NCBI GenBank assembly: GCA_964462185.1
Contig: CAYWWV010000011.1
Span: 1 to 41,076, forward strand
DNA: 41,076 bases
DNA from: RBG-16-57-9 sp964462185
GTDB taxonomy: Archaea; Thermoproteota; Bathyarchaeia; TCS64
Reading direction: 5' to 3'
Shown: positions 1-6,467 of the stretch, piece after piece
Numbering within the stretch: the stretch's first letter is position 1
Layout of the letters: the number at the start of each line of letters is the position of its first letter
Notes under the pieces: model-generated
What the model saw: only the letters and a program-made list of their open reading frames with translations
What the model was told of the DNA's origin: nothing
Database searches by the model: none
Made by a program: the position numbers and the translations under genes

Positions 1-506
1 CCCAGCTCCGAGAGCAGGGCTCTCAGGGGCCCCTCTGGTTCCTGCTCCAACCCGGGGATCACCCATCCACCCCCCTGGTATATGAGGGTGGTGGCGCCTG
101 TGGCTCCGTGGAGGAGGGCTTGGTCCCTCTGCTCCACGCCCAGCCTCACCTTACCAGCCACACCCCTAACCAGAACAGCCCAATTGGCCTCGTCCACGGT
201 GACACCCGTAGGGGGAGCCTTAGCAAAGCGCAGCCTCTCCCCCAACCCGGCCAACACCTCCCTCCCCAAAGAGCTGAGCTCCACCCCCCTCCGGGAGACC
301 TGGATGAGGCTTGTTGAGGCGAGGCGTTCAAGCAGGGTCCTGGTGGAGCCCTCCCCCAGCTCCAAGGCCTCCGATAGACGTTTCCGGCCCATAGCCCCCT
401 CCGACAGGAGGATCAAGGCGTATAAGACGTGGGCAGCGGAGTATCCGGGGGGCTTCCCGGGGCTTGTCTTGGAGGAGGTTTTCAAAAGGAGTTCAACAGG
501 ATTCAT
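1..506 (-). CDS. DUF4443-type winged-helix regulator, 3' end off window
   Basis: The reading frame opens with an ATG at 504-506 and runs off the left edge, so at least 168 residues are present and the C-terminus is missing. The N-terminal part reads as a winged helix (GRKRLSEALELGEGSTRTLL, about residues 41-60). A second domain contains a VEQRDQALLHGATGATTLIY stretch typical of archaeal DUF4443 proteins. These are thought to be transcription regulators, but no ligand or target is established that I can name. It lies 51 nt downstream of the DUF4430 gene on the same strand and may be co-transcribed with the ECF transporter pair. The family assignment rests on recalled sequence features, not on a search. 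Confidence 0.68.
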   Translation of the reverse strand, partial: MNPVELLLKTSSKTSPGKPPGYSAAHVLYALILLSEGAMGRKRLSEALELGEGSTRTLLERLASTSLIQVSRRGVELSSLGREVLAGLGERLRFAKAPPTGVTVDEANWAVLVRGVAGKVRLGVEQRDQALLHGATGATTLIYQGGGWVIPGLEQEPEGPLRALLSEL

Positions 507-557
507 AAAGGCACCCAGGTTGAAGAGGGGGGAAGGGGCTTAAAGCCTTCCCGTGGT

Positions 558-1007
558 TTAACCGAATTCGGTGAGAACCCAAGCAACCACATCCCCCTCC
601 CTCAACTTGTATTGATCGGCCCCCACGGGCCCCAGCTCCCAACCATCCCCCAGGATGCTCCACATCCAGTAGGCCCCATCGCCCTGCTCCACCCCGTTTA
701 TAGAGGTAACGAAGACACCCCACTCAGAGACCTGCGAGTCCACCCGGCAGACCTCCATGGTGGCTTCCAGCAGGGTTCCTCCCAGCCTCACCCGGGTGTG
801 GTTATACCAGACCCGTGTACCGTTCCCATAGTCCACCAGGAGGTCGATGGAGACGGTGTAGTCCTCCAACTCAGCCAGGGCGCTCTGGTAGTCCTTCTCC
901 AGGCTCTCCAGCTTGTACCAATAGTTCAGGGCCATGGCTCCCGCAGCCAGCGTGCTGCATAGGAGCAGTAGCGAGGCCACCCCTAGGCTCTTACTGCTGG
1001 TCTTCAA
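558..1007 (-). CDS. DUF4430 (transcobalamin C-terminal-like) secreted or anchored protein
   Basis: 149 aa. An N-terminal hydrophobic segment (about residues 8-27) would export or anchor the protein. The C-terminal half matches the DUF4430/transcobalamin-like beta fold, with the GAYWMWSILGDGWELGPVG and GDVVAWVLTEF stretches near the end. The family is known in cobalamin-binding contexts, so a role in capturing a corrinoid or similar ligand outside the cell is inferred. An in-frame TGA lies just upstream, so translation must start at the TTG at 1005-1007, which overlaps the 3' end of the ECF gene by 17 nt; this suggests coupled translation. An internal ATG (M21) is possible but would cut the signal segment. 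Confidence 0.72.
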   Translation of the reverse strand: MKTSSKSLGVASLLLLCSTLAAGAMALNYWYKLESLEKDYQSALAELEDYTVSIDLLVDYGNGTRVWYNHTRVRLGGTLLEATMEVCRVDSQVSEWGVFVTSINGVEQGDGAYWMWSILGDGWELGPVGADQYKLREGDVVAWVLTEFG

Positions 1008-1551
1008 GGTTCATCACACTCCTTATAGACTGGTTGAGGGGGCGGAATGCGAATCCGAATAGGAGGAAGTTGCTCACGGTGTGGACCAGGGTGAAGGGCG
1101 CCCCCGTTGCCAGGGCCACCACTACCGGTATCCCCGCGGTCAGCCCCGAGACAACATTGGTGGACAGGTCGTAGAGGAAGGTGAGCAGAAACCCCACGGC
1201 TCCCAGCCCAAAGCTGAACCCTCTTATGGTTGAGGGGCTTCCCTTGTAGAGCCCCCCGGCCAGGCCGTAGAGGGTTTCCCCCAGCATGGTGGCTAGGAGT
1301 ATGGGTAGGCTGAATCCATAAGGGTTCAGGGTTCCATAGACCAGCCAGATCAGGGCTCCAGTGAGGGCTCCCAACGCGGGCCCCTGGAGATGGCCGCTGG
1401 TGAAGACTATCAGGTCCATGAGCTTCACGTTGGCTGTGCCTATCAGGAGGTAGTTGGAGGCCAGCGCGGCCGAGGCCAATAATGCGGTTAACGCGATTCT
1501 CCGTGTTTTGTTTACTACCCGCCCCAACCTAGTGTTGGATGGATAATCCAA
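991..1551 (-). CDS. ECF transporter S component (substrate-binding membrane subunit)
   Basis: 186 aa with about five to six hydrophobic segments and the arrangement of ECF-type S components (RRIALTALLASAALASNYL, then a KLMDLIVFTSG turn and GPALGALTGALIWLVYGTL). S components bind a vitamin or similar small molecule and dock onto the shared EcfAA'T module, which is not in this window. The downstream overlapping DUF4430 gene hints at a corrinoid-like substrate; this is inference only. The start is uncertain: TTG at 1549-1551 is the longest option, and no clear Shine-Dalgarno site decides it. Confidence 0.75.
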   Translation of the reverse strand: MDYPSNTRLGRVVNKTRRIALTALLASAALASNYLLIGTANVKLMDLIVFTSGHLQGPALGALTGALIWLVYGTLNPYGFSLPILLATMLGETLYGLAGGLYKGSPSTIRGFSFGLGAVGFLLTFLYDLSTNVVSGLTAGIPVVVALATGAPFTLVHTVSNFLLFGFAFRPLNQSIRSVMNLEDQQ

Positions 1552-1584
1552 CCAATAAGCCTTTCTCCAAGACAGTTAAAAAGA

Positions 1585-2027
1585 TTGAGCCACCTCGACG
1601 AGGTCGACAAAAAATATTGGAGAATATCGTCGGTAGACAGCCGCATCCCCATCCGGGAACTAGCCAGGAGGCTGGGAAACAGCCCGGCTACAATCTCCAG
1701 GAGGATTAAGAGGCGGAGAAGATGATTAAGGCCTACGTCTCGGTGATCGAGGATGAGGCGCTAGGCAAGGGCTCAAGGGCTGTCTTGATGGTGAGGACCG
1801 GAGGGGAGTCGGACCAACACACCATAGCCGAGGAAGTGACCAGTATGCCTGACGTCTGCAACGTCTTTCCTCACCATGGATAACTACGACATGATTTGCA
1901 TGGTGTGCACCAAGAATGAGTCCAAGATGAGATGATCCAGCGGCTACGGAAGCTGAAGGGCGTTCTATGGGTGGATTTTGCGTCCATCGTGGAGGGTAGG
2001 AAGGTTATGTGTGTCGTTTTGGAGTAG
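1585..2027 (+). pseudogene. Lrp/AsnC family regulator, broken by several frameshifts
   Basis: The full 147-codon length of an Lrp/AsnC protein can be read here, but only by changing frame three times. From a TTG at 1585 one frame gives SHLDEVD and then the helix-turn-helix IPIRELARRLGNSPATISRR, ending at TGA 1723-1725. A second frame (from ATG 1722) gives the RAM-domain start MIKAYVSVIEDEALGKGSRA and VTSMPDVCNVF, ending at TAA 1881-1883. A third (ATG 1876) gives MDNYDMICMVCTKNESKM, ending at TGA 1933-1935. A fourth (ATG 1932) gives MIQRLRKLKGVLWVDFASIV and stops at 2027. Order and spacing are those of one ancestral gene. It is either a pseudogene or a stretch of consensus indel errors; the first short frame slip, near the A-run at 1605-1615, fits either. 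Confidence 0.8.
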
Positions 2028-2049
2028 GGTCAGGCCTCTAAGGGTAAGA

Positions 2050-2059
2050 TTTATATTTT
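2050..2059 (+). promoter_or_regulatory. TATA box upstream of the Hsp20 leader
   Basis: TTTATATTTT is the only strong TATA-like element between the Lrp remnant and Hsp20. It predicts transcription starting near 2080, about 290 nt ahead of the Hsp20 start codon. The intervening DNA is GC-rich and offers only a weak alternative (CATAAATC near 2129-2136). Confidence 0.6.
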
Positions 2060-2079
2060 GCCCCCTCGGAAAAGGAGTG

Positions 2080-2096
2080 TACAACCTTTGGTTGTA
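2080..2096. promoter_or_regulatory. Perfect 7-3-7 inverted repeat at predicted transcription start
   Basis: TACAACC (2080-2086), TTT, GGTTGTA (2090-2096). It lies about 25 nt after the TATA box, at the expected start of transcription, a position from which a bound repressor would block initiation. It could equally be a hairpin at the 5' end of the leader RNA. No regulator is identified. Confidence 0.5.
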
Positions 2097-2370
2097 TACT
2101 GAACAGTGTTTCAACGGAGACATGGGGCCATAAATCCCGCCTTGAACCACGGCGAAACCCCCAAACCAAGGTGGGAGGAAAATGGACAAACCGGTAAAGA
2201 GGCCCCACCAACAAGAGACAACCAAGGGTACCCGCCCCCCGGCCACATGGAGATGGCCTATTCCAGTCAGGTGGTCACGGGGCGGCAAACGCCTTGAAGT
2301 AGGCCTTCATGGCCCCACTGGAATCATACCATGGGGCTACCCTCTCAAGACGGGTCTTGAGGTGATGGGT
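2097..2370 (+). other. GC-rich leader before Hsp20, possibly structured RNA
   Basis: This stretch carries no convincing gene. The Hsp20 frame can be extended upstream to 2182, but that translation is rich in Pro, Arg and Trp and unlike any Hsp20 N-terminus. Complementary segments are visible: 2124-2131 with 2309-2316 (GGGGCCAT/ATGGCCCC), 2260-2267 with 2317-2324 (ATTCCAGT/ACTGGAAT), local stems 2241-2245/2254-2258 and 2281-2284/2290-2293, and a perfect hairpin CTCAAGA-CGGG-TCTTGAG at 2344-2361. The last ends at the first base of the Shine-Dalgarno site. In a GC-rich sequence some pairing is expected by chance. Confidence 0.4.
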
Positions 2371-2841
2371 ATGTCTCAGAGGAGTGAAGAGGGTTTCAGG
2401 TCAGCCCTGAGGGGCATACTGGAGGACTTCAGGATAGATGTGGAGGAGCTGCTGGGACAGTTCATCTCCGAGCCAAAGACGCGGGGCAAGCCCTTAGAGT
2501 ACCCGTTGACGGATTTGATCGAGTACGACGACCACTACGTGGTGGAGGCCGAGCTACCAGGTGTAAAGAGGAGTAACATAGAGGTGGAGGTGGCCTCCGA
2601 CGCGGTGAGGATCAAGGGCAGCATAAACCTGGACCGTAAGGCCACCCATAAGGGTGGCAGATACTTGTTGATGGAGCGGAGGGACCAGGATTTCAACAAG
2701 GAGATACGCCTCCCGGTGCTGGTGAACCCCAAGGATGCCGAGGCCCGCTTGGTGGGAGGTGTGCTAACAATCCGTCTCCCAAAGAAGCCCCCTGAGACAC
2801 TGGAATGGACCCGTTTAGAGATAGAGGAGGGGGAGGGGTAG
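2371..2841 (+). CDS. hsp20: Hsp20/alpha-crystallin small heat-shock protein
   Basis: 156 aa ATP-independent holdase chaperone that forms cytoplasmic oligomers. The alpha-crystallin domain runs from about residue 48 (PLTDLIEYDDHYVVEAELPG) to about 137, with the family's closing GVLTIRLPK strand and a C-terminal L-E-I that can act as the I-x-I oligomer tail. The ATG at 2371 is chosen because GAGGTGA lies 5 nt before it; an ATG at 2365 is in frame but overlaps that site. Length fits the family. The gene is preceded by an unusually long leader and followed by an inverted repeat before the inositol genes. It shares orientation with them, which would link thermoprotection by chaperone and by compatible solute. 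Confidence 0.93.
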   Translation: MSQRSEEGFRSALRGILEDFRIDVEELLGQFISEPKTRGKPLEYPLTDLIEYDDHYVVEAELPGVKRSNIEVEVASDAVRIKGSINLDRKATHKGGRYLLMERRDQDFNKEIRLPVLVNPKDAEARLVGGVLTIRLPKKPPETLEWTRLEIEEGEG

Positions 2842-2843
2842 GG

Positions 2844-2890
2844 TGACCCCCAAGGATGTGGTAAACCTGGGGGTGCCACCCCAGGGGTCA
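2844..2890 (+). repeat. Nested inverted repeats between Hsp20 and the inositol operon
   Basis: Outer arms TGACCCC (2844-2850) and GGGGTCA (2884-2890), inner arms CCTGGGG (2866-2872) and CCCCAGG (2879-2885). The 3' arms overlap by two bases, so the two stems compete. No U-tract follows, so this is not a typical archaeal terminator; an RNA-processing or attenuation site is possible. Confidence 0.45.
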
Positions 2891-2945
2891 ACTCAAGGTG
2901 TTCCAAGCCCAAGCAAGGCTTACAGTTATGATTGGAGGTGTGAGT

Positions 2946-4019
2946 ATGAGTAAGATTAAGGTTGGAATAGTTGGAGTGGGTAACTGTGCATCTGCCCTGG
3001 TGCAAGGAGTGTATTTCTACCGAGACGTTGAGAAACAGGAAGAAATACCAGGCGTTATGCACGTTCGATTCGGGAAATACCACATCGGAGACATTGAGTT
3101 TACCTCTGCCTTCGAGGTGAACGCCCTAAAGATTGGTAAAGACCTCTCGGAAGCCATATTCACCGACCCCAATAGCTGCGCCCGTTTCTGCGACATCCCA
3201 GAGCTGGGGGTCACAGTGGAGCCAGGTCCAGTCCTGGACGGCGTGGCGTCTCACATGGTGGAGCGGTTCCATGTGGCGCCTGACCATAAGCCAGTCGATG
3301 TGGCCCAGGTACTAAGAGACACTGGAACCGAGATACTGGTGAACTTCCTCCCCGTTGGAAGCGTGGAGGCCACCAGGTTCTATGCAAAGGCTGCTTTGGA
3401 GGCCGGGTGTGGCTTCGTCAACTGTATACCCGAGTTCATAGCCTCCACAGAGGAGTGGAGCAAAAAGTTCCAGGAGAGGGGTCTACCGGTGGCGGGAGAC
3501 GACGTTAAAAGCCAGCTGGGGGCCACCATCCTTCACAGGGCTCTAGTGGAGTTGTTCCACGAGAGGGGGCTCCACCTAGACTCTACATACCAGCTAAACG
3601 TGGGCGGCAACACCGACTTCGAGAATATGCTGGAGGAGGACAGGCTCTCCTCCAAGAGGGTGAGCAAGACGGAGGCCGTAACCAGCCTCGTTCCCTATAA
3701 GGTGCCCACACGTATAGGCCCCAGCGACTACGTGCCCTTCCTGGGGGACCACAAAGTCTGCTACATCCGGGTAAACGGCCACGGCTTCGGAGACCTCCCT
3801 GTGGAGGTGGACCTGAAGCTGAAGGTGAACGACAGCCCCAACAGCGCGGGCATAGTCATCGATGTGATAAGGGGTGTGAAGATCGCGTTGGAGCGGGGGA
3901 TTGGAGGCGCCTTGCCCAGCATATCGGCCTACGCCTTCAAACACCCCCCCGTCCAAGTGGAGGACTACATCGCCAGGGGCTGGGTGGAGGAGTTCATCGA
4001 GGGCAAGCGGGTGAGGTAG
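2946..4019 (+). CDS. ino1: myo-inositol-1-phosphate synthase
   Basis: 357 aa NAD-dependent enzyme that isomerises glucose 6-phosphate to L-myo-inositol 1-phosphate. The N-terminus is a Rossmann motif (KVGIVGVGNCASALVQG, residues 4-20). The conserved MIPS core appears as LNVGGNTDFENML followed by SSKRVSKTEAV, with GPSDYVPFLGDHK and the SPNSAGIVIDVIRGVKIAL segment in the C-terminal half. The ATG at 2946 has GGAGGTG 5 nt upstream, better than an in-frame upstream start at 2898. It is followed after 2 nt by a cytidylyltransferase-like gene and then a CDP-alcohol phosphotransferase, so its product probably feeds a soluble inositol phosphodiester (di-myo-inositol phosphate) or an inositol lipid. 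Confidence 0.95.
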   Translation: MSKIKVGIVGVGNCASALVQGVYFYRDVEKQEEIPGVMHVRFGKYHIGDIEFTSAFEVNALKIGKDLSEAIFTDPNSCARFCDIPELGVTVEPGPVLDGVASHMVERFHVAPDHKPVDVAQVLRDTGTEILVNFLPVGSVEATRFYAKAALEAGCGFVNCIPEFIASTEEWSKKFQERGLPVAGDDVKSQLGATILHRALVELFHERGLHLDSTYQLNVGGNTDFENMLEEDRLSSKRVSKTEAVTSLVPYKVPTRIGPSDYVPFLGDHKVCYIRVNGHGFGDLPVEVDLKLKVNDSPNSAGIVIDVIRGVKIALERGIGGALPSISAYAFKHPPVQVEDYIARGWVEEFIEGKRVR

Positions 4020-4021
4020 GC

Positions 4022-4705
4022 TTGGAGGCGGTGGTCCTGGCTGCGGGTAGGGGAAGCAGGCTTTCCCCCCTAACGGAGGAGGTGCCTAAACCCCTGCTGC
4101 GGCTGGGGGACTCATCCCTCCTCACCCACATCTGCGGGACCCTGAGGCAAGCAGGGGTGGACAGGATTCTAGTGGTGGCCGGCTACAAGTGGAGGCTGAT
4201 CCAGAGGGAGGTCGAGGGGATGAGGGACGTGGAGGTGGTCGTCAACCCTAACTGGGAGAGGGGAAACGGCTCCTCCCTGTTGGCAGTTGAGCCCAGGTTG
4301 AAGGGAGAGGTCTTCGTGTTGTCCATGGCTGACCACCTTTACCCCGCTGAACTGGTCTCGGGGGCCTTGGAGGCGTTCCAAGGGCTCCCGCTGTTGGTGG
4401 TGGATCGAAGCCCACGCCTACTAGACATGGACGACGCTACCAAGGTCCAGCTGGGGGAGGGGGAAACGGTGGCCAAGCTGGGCAAACACTTGGACCACTG
4501 GGACGCCGTGGACACAGGGGTTTTCGTGCTCCCCCAATGGGCCTTCAAACACTTCAACAGAGAGAGCGGCGAGCTCAGCGGGCTGATGGGGGGCCTCATC
4601 GAGAAAGGGTTTCTCAAGGCCTACGATGCCACAGGCCTCCCCTGGATAGATGTGGACACCCCCCAGGACCTTGAGCTGGCTGAGGAGGCAGGAATATGGG
4701 TTTAG
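4022..4705 (+). CDS. CTP:inositol-1-phosphate cytidylyltransferase-like
   Basis: 227 aa nucleotidyltransferase of the GT-A-like NTP-transferase fold. The activation loop VVLAAGRGSRLSPLTEEVPK opens the protein. Features shared with the IPCT half of archaeal IPCT-DIPPS enzymes, as I remember them, are VLSMADHLY (about residues 98-106), DMDDATKVQL and KLGKHLDHWDAVDTGVFVL, and the closing WIDVDTPQDLELAEE. It would activate inositol 1-phosphate to CDP-inositol for the next gene. The TTG start lies 2 nt after the synthase stop, with GTGAGGT just upstream. A sugar-1-phosphate nucleotidyltransferase of other specificity is the alternative; the neighbours argue against that. Confidence 0.8.
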   Translation: MEAVVLAAGRGSRLSPLTEEVPKPLLRLGDSSLLTHICGTLRQAGVDRILVVAGYKWRLIQREVEGMRDVEVVVNPNWERGNGSSLLAVEPRLKGEVFVLSMADHLYPAELVSGALEAFQGLPLLVVDRSPRLLDMDDATKVQLGEGETVAKLGKHLDHWDAVDTGVFVLPQWAFKHFNRESGELSGLMGGLIEKGFLKAYDATGLPWIDVDTPQDLELAEEAGIWV

Positions 4706-5367
4706 AGGAGAAGATGGTTAAGAAGAAGGGGCCCTCCGACTTTGTAGCCCGATACATACACCAGCCCATAGAGAACTGGGCGGTCTCCAGACTCGTACAC
4801 ACCAGCATCACCCCCAACCAAGTAACCCTCGCCACCAACCTCCTAGCATACCTAACCACTTTTCTATACCTCAGGGGAGAAATAGCAGCCGGACTCGCAG
4901 TAGCCCTAGTGGTAGGTGTATTAGACGGAATCGATGGGAAGCTGGCTCGGGCCAAGGAGATGGCCTCCAAAGTGGGGAAGCTGGAACACGCCTTCGACCT
5001 CCTCTACGAGTTCTCCTGGCTGGCAGCCCTGGGGCTCTACTACACCCAGGCCACTGGGAAAACAGCCCCCCTGACAGCCGCACTACTCTCGATGCTCTTC
5101 ATCAGCTTCTACCGCATGGTCTACGATGTCTTCGGCCGCGTAACAGGGGTGAGCCTGGACATTTACAGTCCAGTGGAAAGGGTGGCTAGGAGAGTGTTGG
5201 GGCGGAGGAACCTCTACAACCTCCACATTTTAGCAGGTTTAGCGCTGGGCAGCTGGAGGTTCCTAGAAACCATAACGGCCCACGCGGCCCTCACAGCCAT
5301 TTTCTACACCTGGAGGGCATGGAGACACCTCAGCCAACTCGACAGAGACATGCACCAGAACCACTAA
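4696..5367 (+). CDS. CDP-alcohol phosphotransferase, DIPP synthase-like, altered motif
   Basis: 223 aa integral membrane protein that overlaps the cytidylyltransferase by 10 nt. ITPNQVTL (about 39-46) and D77-G-I-D80-G-K-L-A84-R85 match the first half of the CDP-alcohol phosphotransferase signature. The second half is abnormal: G94 is present, but position 98, where the third Asp belongs, is His, and position 102, where the catalytic fourth Asp belongs, is Leu; the nearest Asp is D101 and E97 precedes H98. In context it would join CDP-inositol to inositol 1-phosphate to give di-myo-inositol phosphate phosphate, a precursor of the DIP thermolyte. An archaetidylinositol-phosphate synthase is the alternative, though the adjacent cytidylyltransferase fits the soluble product better. 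Confidence 0.8.
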   Translation: MGLEEKMVKKKGPSDFVARYIHQPIENWAVSRLVHTSITPNQVTLATNLLAYLTTFLYLRGEIAAGLAVALVVGVLDGIDGKLARAKEMASKVGKLEHAFDLLYEFSWLAALGLYYTQATGKTAPLTAALLSMLFISFYRMVYDVFGRVTGVSLDIYSPVERVARRVLGRRNLYNLHILAGLALGSWRFLETITAHAALTAIFYTWRAWRHLSQLDRDMHQNH

Positions 5368-5753
5368 GTATTGGTTGCCAGCTGATCCGGGCTCCTCAAC
5401 ACCTCGTCAACAGCCGTCAACAACTCCGCCACCGTGAAGGGCTTGGTGATGTAGCCATCACACCCCGCCTCGAACGCATAGCGCCTGTCCACCTCCCTCC
5501 CCAGCGCCGTCACGAAAAGGACCTTGATGCCCCTGGTGGAACTCTTGTGTTTCAACAACCGGCAGACCTCGTAGCCGCTTAGCCCCGGGAGAACTACATC
5601 CAACACTACCAGGTCGGGGTGGACCTCATCCACCTTGATGAGGCCCTCCTCACCGCTTTTAGCTGTGAATACCTCGAAGCCGTTGCCTGTGAGGATGGTT
5701 TGGAGGAGGTTTCTTATGTCTTCCTCGTCGTCTATCACTAATACGCGGTTCAC
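5364..5753 (-). CDS. Receiver-only response regulator (CheY-like)
   Basis: 129 aa single receiver domain. The acidic pair DDEED follows the first strand, the phospho-acceptor Asp is in DLVVLDVVLPG, the switch Thr in LFVTALG and the invariant Lys in ITKPF. A GTG at 5751-5753 is preferred because GGTGG lies 6 nt upstream; a GTG two codons earlier overlaps that site. There is no output domain and no histidine kinase in the window, so partner and target are unknown. It ends convergently, overlapping the phosphotransferase gene by 4 nt, and lies 43 nt downstream of another receiver gene that probably shares its transcript. Confidence 0.92.
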   Translation of the reverse strand: MNRVLVIDDEEDIRNLLQTILTGNGFEVFTAKSGEEGLIKVDEVHPDLVVLDVVLPGLSGYEVCRLLKHKSSTRGIKVLFVTALGREVDRRYAFEAGCDGYITKPFTVAELLTAVDEVLRSPDQLATNT

Positions 5754-5796
5754 ACACACCCACCGCGGTTAGAACTCTGCCCCCCTGAAATATAGG

Positions 5797-6159
5797 TTAA
5801 CCGATTAGCCGTTGGATGAGGTCCATGAGTTGTCTCTTGGTGAAGGGCTTCTGGAGGTATCCGTCGGCCTTGTCTCCCTCCCCCAACATCAGGTCCACCC
5901 CCGTCCCCAGCGCTGTGAATATGATTACGGGGATTCTCCGGGTGTCCTTGTCTCTTTTAAGCCTCCTGCATACGTCCAGGCCGTGGGTCCCCGGCATCAC
6001 GGCGTCCAGCAGAACCAGGTCTGGCCTCCAATCGTAGACCTTCCCCAACGCCTCCTCCCCGCTACGAGCAGTCTCCACGGTGTAACCCTCGCTCTCCAAC
6101 ATTAGCCGGGTTAACTCGAGGACATCCTCCTCATCGTCCACCACCAATATCCTAGCCAT
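5797..6159 (-). CDS. Receiver-only response regulator (CheY-like)
   Basis: 120 aa receiver domain with VVDDEED, phospho-acceptor Asp in DLVLLDAVMPG, Thr in IIFTALG and Lys in LQKPF. The ATG at 6157-6159 is chosen because MARILVVDDEED is the standard N-terminus; GAGAGGGG lies upstream. It forms a same-strand pair with the receiver gene that follows. The two share a general pattern (DTRRIP or SSTRGI before the fourth strand), consistent with an old duplication. No kinase or output domain is encoded nearby. Confidence 0.92.
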   Translation of the reverse strand: MARILVVDDEEDVLELTRLMLESEGYTVETARSGEEALGKVYDWRPDLVLLDAVMPGTHGLDVCRRLKRDKDTRRIPVIIFTALGTGVDLMLGEGDKADGYLQKPFTKRQLMDLIQRLIG

Positions 6160-6417
6160 GTGGGCCCCTCTCGAACATGGGAAAGACGCAATCCCATGCC
6201 TGGCCACGGGAGCGTTCCCCCAATTACCAGGCTAGGAACGCTTACCTCCCTTAAACGTACTAGGAGCAATATCTACACCTTTAACTTTTCCCCCGTGGCC
6301 TCGGGAAGAGTTGGAAGGGCTTCCCGTCTCTTTTAAAAAATTACTGTTCCGATGTGTCCAGCTAAGATTCTCTAAAGCATTTGATTTCAGAGTGCTAATG
6401 GTCTCGTAAAACTATTA
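6160..6417. other. Intergenic stretch, no gene seen
   Basis: This holds the start region of the receiver pair, with AT-rich patches near 6275-6290 and 6333-6345 that could be TATA elements for leftward transcription. No coding frame or RNA gene is recognisable. Confidence 0.5.
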
Positions 6418-6467
6418 GAAAAAGGGTTTGGATAAAAAAGGGGAAAAAGAGTTGGGTTGTTTAACCC
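6418..6467 (-). terminator. Hairpin plus U-tracts after the binding-protein gene
   Basis: Read on the minus strand, GGGTT-AAAC-AACCC (6454-6467) forms a small hairpin around the TAA stop of the binding-protein gene. It is followed by three pyrimidine runs (CTTTTTCCCC, CTTTTTTA, CCCTTTTTC). Serial U-tracts are the usual archaeal intrinsic terminator and suit a strongly expressed gene. Confidence 0.6.

Noticed and set aside
2081..2370. RNase P or SRP RNA
   Set aside because: GGGAGGAAAA and CGGTAAAGAG recall conserved RNase P segments, but no full conserved region I or V, and no SRP helix 8 motif, can be found.
2182..2370. N-terminal extension of Hsp20 by 63 residues
   Set aside because: The translation is Pro/Arg/Trp-rich with no resemblance to Hsp20, while a good SD precedes the ATG at 2371.
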